From Hemerocallis citrina (taxonomy: Eukaryota; Streptophyta; Magnoliopsida; Asparagales; Asphodelaceae), in NCBI GenBank assembly GCA_017893485.1, contig CM030366.1, positions 204,007,455 to 204,071,454 on the forward strand: a stretch of DNA of 64,000 nt. The letters run 5' to 3'. The stretch's first letter is position 1; each line of letters starts with the position of its first letter. The notes beneath the pieces are model-generated. The model saw only the letters and a program-made list of their open reading frames with translations, did not search any database and was not told the origin of the DNA. Below, piece after piece: positions 1 to 11,383 of the stretch. The position numbers and the translations under genes were made by a program.

Positions 1-980
1 AAAAATAGTCTAAAATTACACAATTTTGCAGTTGCATTATGTACGGCTAAAATTTGTCAAAATTGTTTGATTGAAATTTGCTTTGTTTATAATATTATAA
101 TGTAGATCACATCCTATGGAGTTGATTTTCATTTTGGGTTGTCCATTCATAACGAATCAAAGTTGAGAGTAGTACTCGGAGAAGTAGCCTAGCTCAACTC
201 CCTCCCTCTTAAAAGTCTTGTATATAATTATGCACAAATTTGCATTTTGAAACTTCTTTGGTTTTTGTTTTGCTCGATTCAGATGGAATTCTTCCTTTCC
301 AACTGATTATTCTACCCTCTTTCTAACTACAGAAGCAACAGTGGTCTGCCATAAAAAAATAGGAAAGCCAGTCAGTGGGTATAGGAAGAAGTACAGAAAA
401 TTCTTTCATGGTTAAGGCGTGTAATGGAATATTAGGAGGACGTGAGAAATGTGAAATATGGATTTATCAAGCTTTCAAGGATTTGAATTGTTTGTTAATT
501 CAGCCAAAATCATAACTGTATACATCAGGGTTCTTGTTCCTATGTCAGGAACTACACATTTGGAATAAATTATTTTGGTGATGGTGGTTACTGGTTAGGT
601 TTAATATAAAAAAAAGGAGGCTAGGACTAATAATTGCTTCATGGCTATTCACTCATGTTTTTGTTGTGCTTTTCAGATGTGTCAATTCGATATAGCACAC
701 ATACAGTCTAACGCATAACATCATGCTTGACATTAATTTCACATAAATTCTGGGGTTTATTCTATCCAGATTCCGGAGAACTTCTATCCATCTTTTGTCT
801 TCCACAGCATCCATGCACAATATAATATAGATTCTCTTCATAGACAATTTTAATGTCTTAAATGCTTACCATGGAATATATATATTTAGTCCATTCTGCA
901 ACTGAAATTCTCGTTGTCTTTGACTACTTAAATATGTCTTCTGCCATATACAATGTGAGCTAATGAAGCTTCAATTTAAG
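1..980 (+). other. Presumed intron 1 of the SHH2-like gene (3' part)
   Basis: AT-rich sequence with no supported coding exon. It ends in an AG at 979-980, directly before the first homeodomain codons. In SHH2-type genes a short first exon encoding MGRPP...GGPAFRFT precedes this position, so the stretch is read as intron 1, with exon 1 upstream of the window. No transposon was recognised in it. Confidence 0.6.
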
Positions 981-3900
981 GTAGTGGAGATGGAGGCATG
1001 CTTGCAAGAGGTAAACAATTCAGTTCCCACTCGTGAAACTATCAGTGCTCTTGCAAACAAGTTCAGGTATGCAGACTTCAGAAATTTACACTTGTAATCT
1101 ATGGGATTATCCCAATACTTATAACTAATTCCATCTCTTGAAGTGCTTCACCTGAACGCATTGGGAAGTCTATTGTTCAGCCGAAACAGGTTTAAATTGT
1201 TTGGGTTACAGATATCCAGAAGGCTAGGCTTTTACAAAGCCTTTTATTTATTCTGACTATTAGTGAAAACTTTGTTATTGTTGTTGTTACAGGTATGGAA
1301 CTGGTATCAAAACAGGAGGCATTCACAAAAGGCAAAAGTGGGAAAGGCACAACCTGTAAAGCTAAGTGTCTCAGCAATGCTCCGAGAAGATTCAACTTCG
1401 TCCCGAAATGTGGCTCTTCCTATTTCAGCTCCATCAGGTACTTTCCGAATAACATCACAGTAGCCTGCAGTGTAATCTTTAAGGTCAATATCTTCTTTGT
1501 ATTGCTCTTAATTGGTGAAGGTGATTTCCTGTTGAAGCATTTTACACTGATAAAAAATATCAAAACCAAGTAATGCCATGCTCTCTCAGGTCTTTCAGCT
1601 GTTGACTAACAAAAGACTCATACTAATTCGAAGTTGATGGTGAAATAAAAATTAACAGTACATTATGTTTGTGTTAATAAATGCGTGGATTTCTTTTGAT
1701 TATAGTTTACAACAAGTGATGTGATGAAGTTCACTTATCAAGCATTGATCTTTCTTCAAGGCCCATGCTAGTGAAAAGTCTTCAGATGTTTAATATGGTT
1801 TATCACATAATTGTGTTTATATATTGAAACATGTCTTTCACAAGACGATCATTTATCCTAGATTAGGTGTATCATTTTCTTTTCTTTTCTTTTCTTCTTT
1901 AAGAAAATTGGTGACTGCTGATGGCTCAGTCTTAACTATACAAATAGAATGTCATTCTTCTTGATATATATTACCAGAATTCTCAGCTGCTTGCAATTTT
2001 AGATCCATACCTCGTGTTCCATATTCTCGGATGCTAGTAATTTGGATACAGCCTCCCACTATCCATCTGTATCATACATTCCGTATAACAATTCTTCCTC
2101 TTTTTCAGTGATGAATTTAAAGGTTTAATATGCAATTCCTGGAGTAGACCATGCTCTCACATGACCGTTAAGTTCCAGAATCAAGTGAATGGAAAAGGAC
2201 AAAACAAAAACTTACTTCAAAGAAGTACAAACAGGAATGGATAGATGCAAAATCTTATAGTAAGAAGCAGGAAAGAGGTGGGAAAGAGGCGGAAGGGGGG
2301 GGGGGGGGGGTGTGACGTGAACTTTATTCAGTTAAGTAATCAATATAATTAGTTCAGAACAATATGGCTACTTCATTCTTTAAAAATATTTTCCCCAGTT
2401 AATTCCACTTTATTTTGACTAAGCAATAAAAGCTAAATAATCTGTACGCCAAAAATGCCGACTTTTAAGAAGACCTGAATCCTTTCCCAGTCAACTCTGT
2501 TACCTCTTTATTATATTCAGCGTAACTTCTTCTATACTGTAAAGCCATATCATCCACATAAATCTGATATACATAATGTATATGTTCTTGTCAAATATAT
2601 TGTACTCACTCTCATTTATATCATTCTGTTACTTTTTAGGACTTCCTTTCTGTTCATATTTTCTTTTCTTTGTTGGCTTGAATTTTTTACAGCATTCATA
2701 AGCTTTGTTCTGTCACCAGACTGTTTATGAATACACAAACAGTGAGCAGATCTCTAAATCTATAACTTATAGCAGCCCCAAGGTTCCATATTTAAATTTC
2801 AACCTAAGTTGCCTATTAGATACAATACACCAAATAATAAATTTTGAATCTTGAATTTATAATTCGATACAACCTCTAATTCCTAGCCGGTTAGCCCAGC
2901 TGAAACTCTGAATCATATACCTCTATTGATTCTCTGATTTTTTCCATTACAATCGTAGTGCCAAGATTGATGTGGAGGTGATCGTCATGAGGAAAAGATT
3001 GGCACATTAGTTGTGTAGAAGGTGGAGAGGATGGCCTTAGTGATGAAGGGTGATCCAGCAACAACTTTTGTATTGCCATGGAAAATTTTGCTTCTATCTC
3101 ATGATCAGCTGGAAGTGGGAATGCACCTTGTGGCAGACATGCACCATAGTCTCATACCCTCGTGTACTTCTTTGAGCATTTGGAGATTAGTTTCTGTATG
3201 AACATTAACTAGGGGTCCAGTAGTTGTATAGTCCATAGCTCACTCCACTACCATCTGCTTCTTTAAGGTTAATTTGCACTAAACTCAGTACATTCATCTC
3301 TCCTTATGCCCTAATTACAATTTTTTATAGTGATTTTTCTTTAATGTTGAACACCGTTACTTCATACTGATCCTATGCACTGTTATTTATGATAAAAGAA
3401 ATTTACTGCTTTCATTGTGTCTTCTGATTATTGCTTTCATGCTAAGATCTTCCTCTTGTTTCTCATTAGTTTTATCATTTATCTTTAATTTTGACATGAA
3501 AAATTTAACATCCGGCTCTTTATACTACTATATAATGAGAGCATTGTGCCACTGGGTCCTCCTTCCATTTCATCCCTCTTTATTAGTATTTTTTAATAAT
3601 CTAAATCCATGTGCATGTGTTTATATTCTTTCCAAGCTAATTAATGAACATTATTGTATAGTTTGCACTTTATAATAATTTACTTGCGATTGGCAAATAG
3701 AGATTGAGAGCACATGTGAGGCGTGCAATGCCCACAGAACCATGTGCTAACACTTTGGTTTTAGTAGTAATTATGTTTCATTGTCTTGTCTCTGTGGATT
3801 AGATTGTGAGCTTCGATGTCTCTTACTGATTACAGTGGAAGATCCATGGAATCAGCAGGATGCATTGGGACTATCTGCATATCCCTGAGAATTGTCTGCA

Positions 3901-6900
3901 GTTCTCTTTTAGGATATAAGTACATAATTTGAGTTTGTCTTTTGTTTGAATGTGATTAGGCAATCTTCTTTATCCTCTTAGTTAGTCAGGTTTTAATTCA
4001 TCAGTCGTTTTGTTTTGTTTTGTTTTGGAGTTGATTATAAGGACGTGGTAGAATCCGCTACTAGTTAGCTGGTGTATGTTGTTAGCTTATTGAGAATTTG
4101 GTGGGTGATTGGTTGTCTATTTTATTTTTTTTAATAACTTTTGTGCAAAATTCTTCCTTAAACTTCTTCTCCTAAACATGGTCCCTATTATTTAAGGTTA
4201 TGCATAAAGTTACTATAGGAGAATGTAATGCACCCAAGTTTCTCTATTATAAATTAATTCAACGTGCTTTCTATAAAACTGAGTGATGTTGGAATTTCTT
4301 GAGAAAGTATCTTATTGGAACTTAGTTAAATATAAAACCCCCGTTTCTTTTTCTTTCTTTTTGTCAAGGAGATGTCCCAGTTATATCCTTTTATTTTTCT
4401 TACTTGTTAGACTCCTAAAAACAGCAGGTAAAAACATAAATTTAGTATACTGTTATAGATTTATTTCCTATGTTTTTAGAGCATTTGAAGCGACCGCTTA
4501 AGCGGAAGCAATGCCTGGAATGCTTTGCTCCGACATGAAGCAGTGCTTTGAAGCGAATATTACTACTTAGGAAGAAGAAAATTAAAAAAAAAATATCACA
4601 AGGAAAAAAACATGCGCAAAGTTTCTCGCTGTCAATCATCGTCAAAAACAATGAAAGCTGCTGCCCCTACCTTGCAGCTGCCGCCACCATGAATCGGGAA
4701 AGATAAAAATAGAGAGAGAAAGGGATAGAAAGTAAAATACAACTCATTTAATTGGAAGTTGGATCTTAATTAAGTGATATCGAAATTAGAGTTGGATATA
4801 ACTTTAGGAAGCAGACACGATCCACCAAACAACTTAGGGTTAGATTGATTCTACTTTCTGTCCATGTTTCATGGCAGCGACAACATTTCTTGGCACTCTT
4901 GATGTCTGTTAAACATCTTTTCTTATGCTCTCAAGTTTTATTATTTTTAAATTTCTTTCTTCATTTCCCTCTACAATTTATAACTTCCTTTAGGAATTTA
5001 AAGCTAATTACACCATTATAATAATAATTTTAATAGAAATCCAATAAAGCATTCTGTGAAGGGTTCACTTAAGCGGTGAAGCGTGAAGTGGTCATAGGAC
5101 CACTACGCACCGCTTAATGCTTTTGAAAACCTGGTTTATTTCACTCTATGATTAATGATTTTCTATGTTAGTGTGTGCCTATTAGTTTTCATTCTCAAGA
5201 TTATGCATTTCTTAGAAGTTAGCACATTTCATTTTTATACCTTAATGTATCTGTTTTTGCAATTTGAAATTCAGGAAATCCATTAGATGGTTGTTCTCTG
5301 GAATTTGAGGCAAAATCAGCTAGGGATGGGGCATGGTCAGTTATTGTCTTTGTAGTCACAAATTTCCTTGCTGCTAAAACTGTTGTAGCTATTTGTGCTT
5401 GTTCTGCACTCGACATTATTATTTGGTATTAATTGTGTGCTCTGTTTGCTTGTGCTTTCTTTGTAATATGGAAGCATATTTTAGACCTTTTCCCTTTTCC
5501 ATCAGCTACCTGACTCTTGTAGAAAGATTGTATATGTTTTTAATCATTTATTCTTCGTATTTCTTTCATGTATCAACTAACTTTCTGGTGGGGAATACAA
5601 CAGCATGATTGATATTTAATAGAAGGAATCTATACTCTTGATGATTTGACTGTTAATGGAATGAGAGTATTGCTCCTTTGTATATTCATTGATTGAAAAA
5701 ATAAGCCATTGGTAATAAAACATTTCCAATCAATATGGGAAGCTGGGTTGGGAAGTGGTAGAATTATGATGAACAGATATCACCTTCTCTGATACTTCAC
5801 ACAAAAGATTGAGTTGTGAGCAGTGCGACTGAATTGTCACAATAAAGAGGGTGAATGAAAACTTCTGACTCCTAGAAAAAGAAAATAGATTTAGGCTTTC
5901 AGAAAACCAGTGGAAATGAAGAGACAAAAATAGTTTGAAGATCGATCACTATCCACTCAAATGTTGATAGAAAAATTCTTTTAACTCTTTTAAAAAGGTT
6001 TCTGCAGTTTTATATTTTCTGTTTTCCCACAATATTCGTCACTTGTCTTGGACTATTTTCCAGTAAGGTTATCAGCGAGTTTCCTTCTGTTGTTTCATTG
6101 GAATACAGGTATGATGTTGCAGCATTTCTTTCGGTCAAAAATCAGGAGTCAAGGGATGTGGTAAAGTTCTAGAAGACTCTTGCATACTGATGGCCATTTG
6201 AAATTATACGAAATGTTGACATGCTAACATAACATATTGTTCTATAAATAATCAATTCGGAAAATGTTGCAGCATTTCTCTAGTTTTGAATCTTTCTCTA
6301 GTTCTTACTGAACTTGGCCTTGGATAAAATCTCGCATTCTATTCAAAAAAATATCATCCTAAGCAAATGAAACAAATTTTGTTTGTTCTTCTTGCCTGTC
6401 CTCGATCCTGAGTCATTTGGATAGAGAAAGACAAGCTCAACCAAGGAGACGAGGAAGGTTATAAATCTTGCTTATTGAGTTACTTTTAAGACATGCTATT
6501 TTTTTCAGGAAGTTAGGGTTCGATTCACTGGCTTTGGTGTTGAAGAAGATGAATGGGTGACTGTGCGCACATGTGTCAGACAACGATCTCTTCCATGTGA
6601 AAATTCAGAATGTGTTGCGATTCTTGCTGGAGATCTCATACTTTGCTTTCAGGTGCTCTTAGGCTGTTTACCTTCTACTTAGAATACTCCTATATGCGGT
6701 GCCGTTCTTTTGAGTTTTCTTGTTTATTATCTGTTAAGTAAGAACGTATGTATGCTTTCGAGCCTCCTTTGGTTAATAAGTTATGTGGATTGGTCCATCA
6801 GAGCAAATAAAATCTGTATGTATTTACTATCTTTAATATTTTGCTAGCGAAGAACTTTTTTGGTGTTCACTTGTTCATATGATTTTGATTCTAGTCTGAC

Positions 6901-9825
6901 TGGGACCATCATGGAAGTATCCATTTGTTTTAGTGATCCTACATTTTTTTAATTTGAAAATCCTAACTGGGAAAGGGAAAGTAAGCTGTTAACAGCTGAA
7001 AAGGATCTATAGTTTATGTGATACACTTGAATGCTTTCCACAACAGTGGTCATAATTAGATCGTTAGTTTGTTCTTATTATTGATTGAAAGCTGGAAATA
7101 ATTCCAAGTCTAGGTATTTCTTGACTTGATAATTTACCAGTCATCAAAAGTTTGAAACAGACCTTTCCCTTGACCTGCTTAATTGCCCATGATTAGCGTA
7201 CTGCTGTTATAAATATAGTCGTTATTCTGCCCCGTCATCGTCTCTGGTTTATTGGAAGTGATAATAGACATTTTATATTGTCAATTTCATCATTAACCCT
7301 TCTGGTAAGGTCATATTCAAAATTGCCATGGTGATTTGAGTAGTGCCAAATTAAAAGGCAAAAATATTTGTGTTGATTATGAGAGCTGAAATCTCTGAAG
7401 CACGGATACTTCACGGAGGGTGCCGTCCCCGTATCCTATACGTATCCGATACTCGTGCCTCCATATCTTGTACATCCCCGTATCCTGCATTTTTTTATTA
7501 TCCAACTATTTGATACGGCTGAAACTTGTACCACTATTTGAATTGTCTACTTATGTTATATTGCTTATGAACTTGCTTTGTTTACTTATGTTAATGCTTA
7601 TGCTTATGAATAATTATTATAGCCTTTATGGATTAACTTATTTATGTTTAATGAAATATATTTACCATTTCCTTATTAACAAGAAAGATTATTTAGTTAT
7701 GTGTAATTATTCATATTATATACACATACACACACACACACACACAGCCGTATTCCTGCCGTATCCCGTATCCTACTTTTTTGAAAATTGTCGTATCCTC
7801 CGTACCCGTGTCCCCGTACGCGTATCGTCGTATCCGTATCGGTGCTTCATAGGTTGAAATGGTGGCTTAAGTGGAGAAACGTCATTGGTGTTTTGTGTGA
7901 CAAACGTATACCTTTGAAGTTGAAGGAAATTTTTTATAGGATGACTATTAGACCATCAATAATGTATGGAGCAGAGTATTGGGCAACAAAGAAACATGTC
8001 TAAAAAATAAGTGTAGCAGAGATGAGAATGCTAAGACGGATGTGTGATAAAACAAGGAAGGATAGAATTAGAAACGAGCATATACGATACATGGTGAAAG
8101 TAGCTCCTATCCAAGATAAATTAAGAGAGAATCTCCTTAGGTGTTTTGAACATGTCACACGTAGACACCTAGTAGTGCCCCGTTAGAAAGATTGATTTAT
8201 TAAGTATTGAGGGTAGGAGTTAGGGGTAGGGGGGAATACCTAAACTTACTTGGATGGATACGGTGAGAAAAATATGATAGCTTGTTGTCCTAAACCAAGC
8301 AGAATGGAAAACCATCATCATGTCGCCGACCCCAACTAGTTGGGAAAAGAGGACAGAGAGCATCTTATAGTCATTTTACTGTATTGGTCAGTTGAGAGAA
8401 GTTGTCTTCCTCAGTCCCTTCATAAAATTTATTACTGAAGTTAATAAAAATATATTTCTGTTTTCTTGGCAACACATAGCTCGACAGTGCAAGTACTTGA
8501 TCTTTGTACCGCCCATTGTTCCAGTCATCAACCACTCACATATTTTTGGTTTCTGTCAACTGATACATCTTTCTTTTTTCTTATGAACAAATCTCAGGAG
8601 GGTAAAGAGCAAGCTCTCTATTTTGATGCACATGTACTTGATGCACAAAGGCGAAGGCATGATGTCCGTGGATGCCGATGTAGGTTCCTAGTTCGCTATG
8701 TCCATGACCAGTCTGAGGTACTTGTTCTCTTTTGTGAGTCCAGTCTTCTTTTATGTATGCTACGAGAATAATGTCACGCATTTACGTATTTATTTGTCAT
8801 TGTATTCTTGCAAAGGTCATTGCGATTACTCCCAAATTAATTCCATGAGAGGCTGGAATGGAACTGTGTCCTCTCACTTTAGTGTGAGAAAGTCTTGCCA
8901 CTTGCACTGCAAGTGCCTGGCCATTGCGATTACTTGTTGATAATGCTTTCTAGTTTCGTCGGAAAATTTTACCAAGACAACATATTTTGCAATGATGCCG
9001 ATTCCTGGTTGGATAATTAAGAAGCTAATATGAAAATGTTTACCTTGAGATCGTATTGTAACTTACTATGCCTTTTATATATCATCAATTATCAGAGTTA
9101 ATACTGTCAATATGTGTTAAGAGGGTGTGGGCTTGCGTCATTCCAAGTTTTACTTATGATCACAATTTTTTAGAAATCTCTTTGTGATGTGTTAAAATCG
9201 ATGGGCATATAATAGATTCTTTTCTTACATATCCTACCTTTTGTCTTTCTCCAACAACGAAAGTCAATCACAATTTAGTATCTAGTTCCACATACACGTA
9301 CATGTAAATCGTCAAACTTAATAAAATGGAAGGTTTGAATCTTCTCTAAGCTATGCAGGTATGATTTCACTGGCAGACTCAGTTGCAATGCTTTAAATAT
9401 ATCTTTTCATAATAAAATTGCATAGTCTCTCAGTCAAGTCGTTCACCTTGATCACTAACCAGAGTTGTCTATTCTACTTATGCCAGGAAATAGTAGCACT
9501 GCGCAAAATCTGTCGGCGCCCAGAAACCAATTATCGTCTGCAATCACTGCAAGCATCAAGAGCTGAACTCAAGGCCATACCTACACCAACTGAGCCCAGC
9601 TTTGTCAATGATTTCACTGCGCCCCCCCTGCAGACTAGGCATCGGAAACAGCGCAAATCGATGGATGTTAACACTGATGAGGCGATACTCACTGCTCCAA
9701 ATTCCAGTGATCAACCCAACAACTCACTTCAAACTTTGGTTCCAGTCGAGACCAATAGTGCTGCTTCATCAGATGTCATCATGGAAGATGCTCTTGCTGC
9801 TGCTGCTACTGCACCACTGGGATGA
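981..9825 (+). CDS. SHH2: SAWADEE homeodomain homolog 2-like protein, exons 2-9 (5' partial)
   Basis: Chromatin-reader protein of the SHH1/DTF1 and SHH2 family. Known members act in the nucleus in RNA-directed DNA methylation: the SAWADEE domain reads histone H3 tails and helps recruit RNA polymerase IV. Exons read here: 981-1066, 1144-1189, 1293-1437, 5275-5335, 6109-6160, 6509-6652, 8598-8717 and 9487-9825. All introns are GT-AG, phases join, and the 993 nt (330 codons plus TGA) contain no internal stop. Exons 2-4 encode the homeodomain ([17 protein letters not shown]). Exons 5-8 encode the SAWADEE domain, including [36 protein letters not shown], and a Cys/His-rich stretch with [20 protein letters not shown]. 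The tail ends [20 protein letters not shown] plus a variable segment. With an 18-aa first exon the protein would be about 348 aa. The [20 protein letters not shown] segment favours SHH2 over SHH1. Introns 3 and 6 carry transposons but no exon is damaged. Confidence 0.93.
1438..4459 (+). other. Intron 3 of the SHH2-like gene, 5' part
   Basis: About 3 kb of AT-rich, non-coding sequence between GT at 1438 and the hAT insertion. A run of 16 G residues lies at 2295-2310 and a pyrimidine-rich stretch near 1880. No coding signal or element boundary was recognised. The intron is far longer than introns 2, 4 and 5 of the same gene. Confidence 0.6.
2295..2310. repeat. G16 homopolymer
   Basis: Sixteen consecutive G residues in intron 3, preceded by GGAA and purine-rich sequence. 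It is a likely site of length variation or sequencing uncertainty. Confidence 0.9.
4468..5134. mobile_element. Non-autonomous hAT-type element in intron 3
   Basis: 667 bp flanked by a perfect 8-bp duplication TTTATTTC (4460-4467 and 5135-5142). The ends are imperfect inverted repeats: CTATGTTTTTAGAGCATT on the left, and CCAGGTTTTCAAAAGCATT when the right end is reverse-complemented. Subterminal GAAGCG / CGCTTAAGCG motifs recur on both sides. An 8-bp duplication with short inverted repeats is typical of hAT elements. No transposase ORF is present, so it would depend on an element elsewhere. The insertion is intronic and leaves splice sites intact. Confidence 0.75.
6653..7384 (+). other. Intron 6 of the SHH2-like gene, 5' part
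   Basis: AT-rich non-coding sequence from the GT donor at 6653 up to the MITE/LINE cluster. Nothing recognisable was found in it. Intron 6 continues through the MITE and the LINE remnant to the AG at 8596-8597. Confidence 0.6.
7393..7852. mobile_element. hAT-type MITE, copy 1 (intron 6)
   Basis: 460-bp element, nearly identical to 62703-63160. Left terminus CTCTGAAGCACGGATAC pairs with the reverse complement of the right terminus, CTATGAAGCACCGATAC. Flanking 8-bp duplication is GCTGAAAT / GTTGAAAT (one mismatch). The subterminal regions are full of short GTATCC / CGTATC motifs in both orientations, and the middle is AT-rich with a CA microsatellite near 7722-7745. No real coding capacity: ORFs across it are chance. 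Length, ends and duplication size fit a non-autonomous hAT element. Confidence 0.88.
7853..8345 (+). pseudogene. LINE reverse-transcriptase 3' remnant
   Basis: The translation in broken frames matches the C-terminal end of plant L1-type reverse transcriptases: [19 protein letters not shown], then [15 protein letters not shown], then [11 protein letters not shown], then [12 protein letters not shown]. The usual 3' segment encoding a tryptophan-glutamate motif and ADPN-like end is near 8300-8340. Stops at about 8000 and 8187 interrupt it. The hAT MITE sits exactly at its 5' side, and the MITE target duplication (7853-7860) reads into this sequence. It lies in intron 6 and has no likely function. 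Confidence 0.75.
8718..9486 (+). other. Intron 8 of the SHH2-like gene
   Basis: 769-bp AT-rich intron between GT at 8718 and AG at 9485-9486. No element was recognised. Confidence 0.7.
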
Positions 9826-10173
9826 TCAGATTCACTACTGGTTCTGCTGATCAAGCCACCAGTTGAAGGTGGATAGTAAAATCAGAGTTATGAACTGAAA
9901 GTTATAAATTAGAAAGACAAAGTTAGTTCGAGAGAGGAGAAAACTGAAGTTCAACTAAAAACTTAAACATTGAAACAACAAATATAGAAGGACATGGGCG
10001 TGATTACATTTCATCGTTCATTTTGTTTTCCAAATGCTATTGAACTATTCATAGTGGTGTGGTTTAGACTTTCACTTTTCGCTAGTGGAGCTGTCTATTA
10101 TAGTATTATTTGTTGCGTGGTTATGTTACTAAAGTTATTAGCCTTTTTTAGCTTCCCTTATAGGAGGGCACTA
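9826..10173 (+). other. 3' UTR and downstream flank of the SHH2-like gene
   Basis: Non-coding sequence between the TGA at 9823-9825 and the start of a gypsy LTR at 10174. It presumably holds the 3' UTR; no clear polyadenylation signal could be singled out. The LTR begins only about 350 bp after the stop codon. Confidence 0.5.
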
Positions 10174-10824
10174 TGATACAGATGTAAGTCCAACTAGCAA
10201 CATCAGGCCCATGATGAATGAAACAGGCCCAACAAGCAGCGCTAGGCCCATTCGAGTGAAGCAGCGTCCAAATTAGTTAAAGGGGTTCTTCTTGTGCACT
10301 GCAAGTGAAATTGTAGAAGAAGACAAAGTTAGTTAGAAAGGAATATACGTGACACAATCGTAGCGGATGATCTTGAAATATCTATACTATTATTAAGCAA
10401 AGCTCCATTTTAGCGGCTTTTTACTATCATGTCCTCATATACATAAAAAGCTAAAAAAAATCTATATGGTTAATTCTGTAATTTTCACTTCACATTTAAA
10501 GTCTCCATAAAATTCTGTTCTCTCAAAAATCGAAAACGTCTCTTCCTCTCCCTCCATCAAATCCGTGCATTACACGTGCATATCCCCAATCTATATTGCA
10601 CGTGCTAACCCATAAAACGTGCATTGCACGTGCAGATTACTAGTAAATAACTAGAGAGAAAGAGGAGGGTATTGATTAGCTGATTCATCTTCTTCTTTTC
10701 TCTGTTCTTGTTCTTGATTTCCACCCCCCCTAATTTCTGTAATATCTTGTTAATTTTCTCAATAAAACTTCAGATTCTTGTTTGTTACTTCTTATTATTC
10801 TCAATTGTTCAAGGTGTTGTATCA
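10174..10824 (+). mobile_element. Ty3/gypsy-type LTR (5' LTR of a truncated element)
   Basis: Starts TGATACAGATG and ends TGTTGTATCA, followed directly by TTTGGTGCTTTCTCC, a PBS-like sequence, and by gag-related sequence. The 3' part has a CT-rich tract and AATAAAACTT near 10761, as in plant LTRs. A Helitron (10381-10643) is inserted in it, so the native LTR is about 390 bp. No partner LTR is in the window because the element is cut off at 11383. Confidence 0.65.
10381..10643 (+). mobile_element. Small non-autonomous Helitron inside the gypsy LTR
   Basis: The 5' end TCTATACTATTATTAAGC and the 3' end CTAG, preceded by the small palindrome ACGTGCATTGCACGT and ATTA, are the terminal signature of plant Helitrons. 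It lies between A (10380) and T (10644), the A-T target these elements use, and there is no target duplication. At 263 bp it has no Rep/helicase and could only move in trans. Confidence 0.8.
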
Positions 10825-11383
10825 TTTGGTGCTTTCTCCAATCTTAGCTTTGGCCATGGCGGACGGAACAAGACTTGGATTGATAGATGGATCGATCAAT
10901 GGATTGAAGGAGAAGTCGCGACTACAAGGCGATCAGTTGTAGGCGCTCACTGATGCCGTTCAAGTGCAAAAAGATTTGTTCTCGGAGATGATCCTCTTAT
11001 TTACAATTTTGGAAGGAAAGTTGGACCAACAACTCAATTGATCTGCTTCAATTGAGAATCTGATGACTGTAAGATCTTCTCCTGCTGGATTTTTCTAAGT
11101 TTGGTGACAGTAATCCTATGTGTTGGCTCTTTAAAACCAATCAGTTATTTGTCTATCATAAAACACCTCAAGAACAGAAGCTCAATACACTATCATTCCT
11201 TATGGATGGAAGGGCATTGGTTTGGTTTCAGTATAAGCTTGATAATGGTGAATTTGTGAACTAGGAGGTGTTTGTCAGGGAATTGGACACTGGATTTGGG
11301 GTGTATCCTTATGTGGATCATGCGGGGGCAATTATTCAAGTTGACACAAACTTCATCGTTGTCTGAGTATCAAAAACAATTTG
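10825..11383 (+). pseudogene. Truncated Ty3/gypsy gag remnant
   Basis: After the LTR, broken frames encode a Retrotrans_gag-type segment: FGDSNPMCWLFKTNQLF, KTPQEQKLNTLSFLMDGRAL and WFQYKL (about 11098-11250), interrupted by in-frame stops. The sequence ends abruptly at 11383, where the TGTCACGCC element begins. Protease and pol are missing. It is the internal start of the element whose LTR is at 10174-10824. Confidence 0.65.

Noticed and set aside
653..847. Small minus-strand ORF upstream of the SHH2 exon 2
   Set aside because: AT-rich chance frame in a presumed intron, without motif or splice support.
7420..7857. 145-codon ORF (and the matching 120-codon ORF at 62730)
   Set aside because: Both lie wholly within the hAT MITE copies, are low-complexity and differ in frame after the CA repeat. 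They are not genes.
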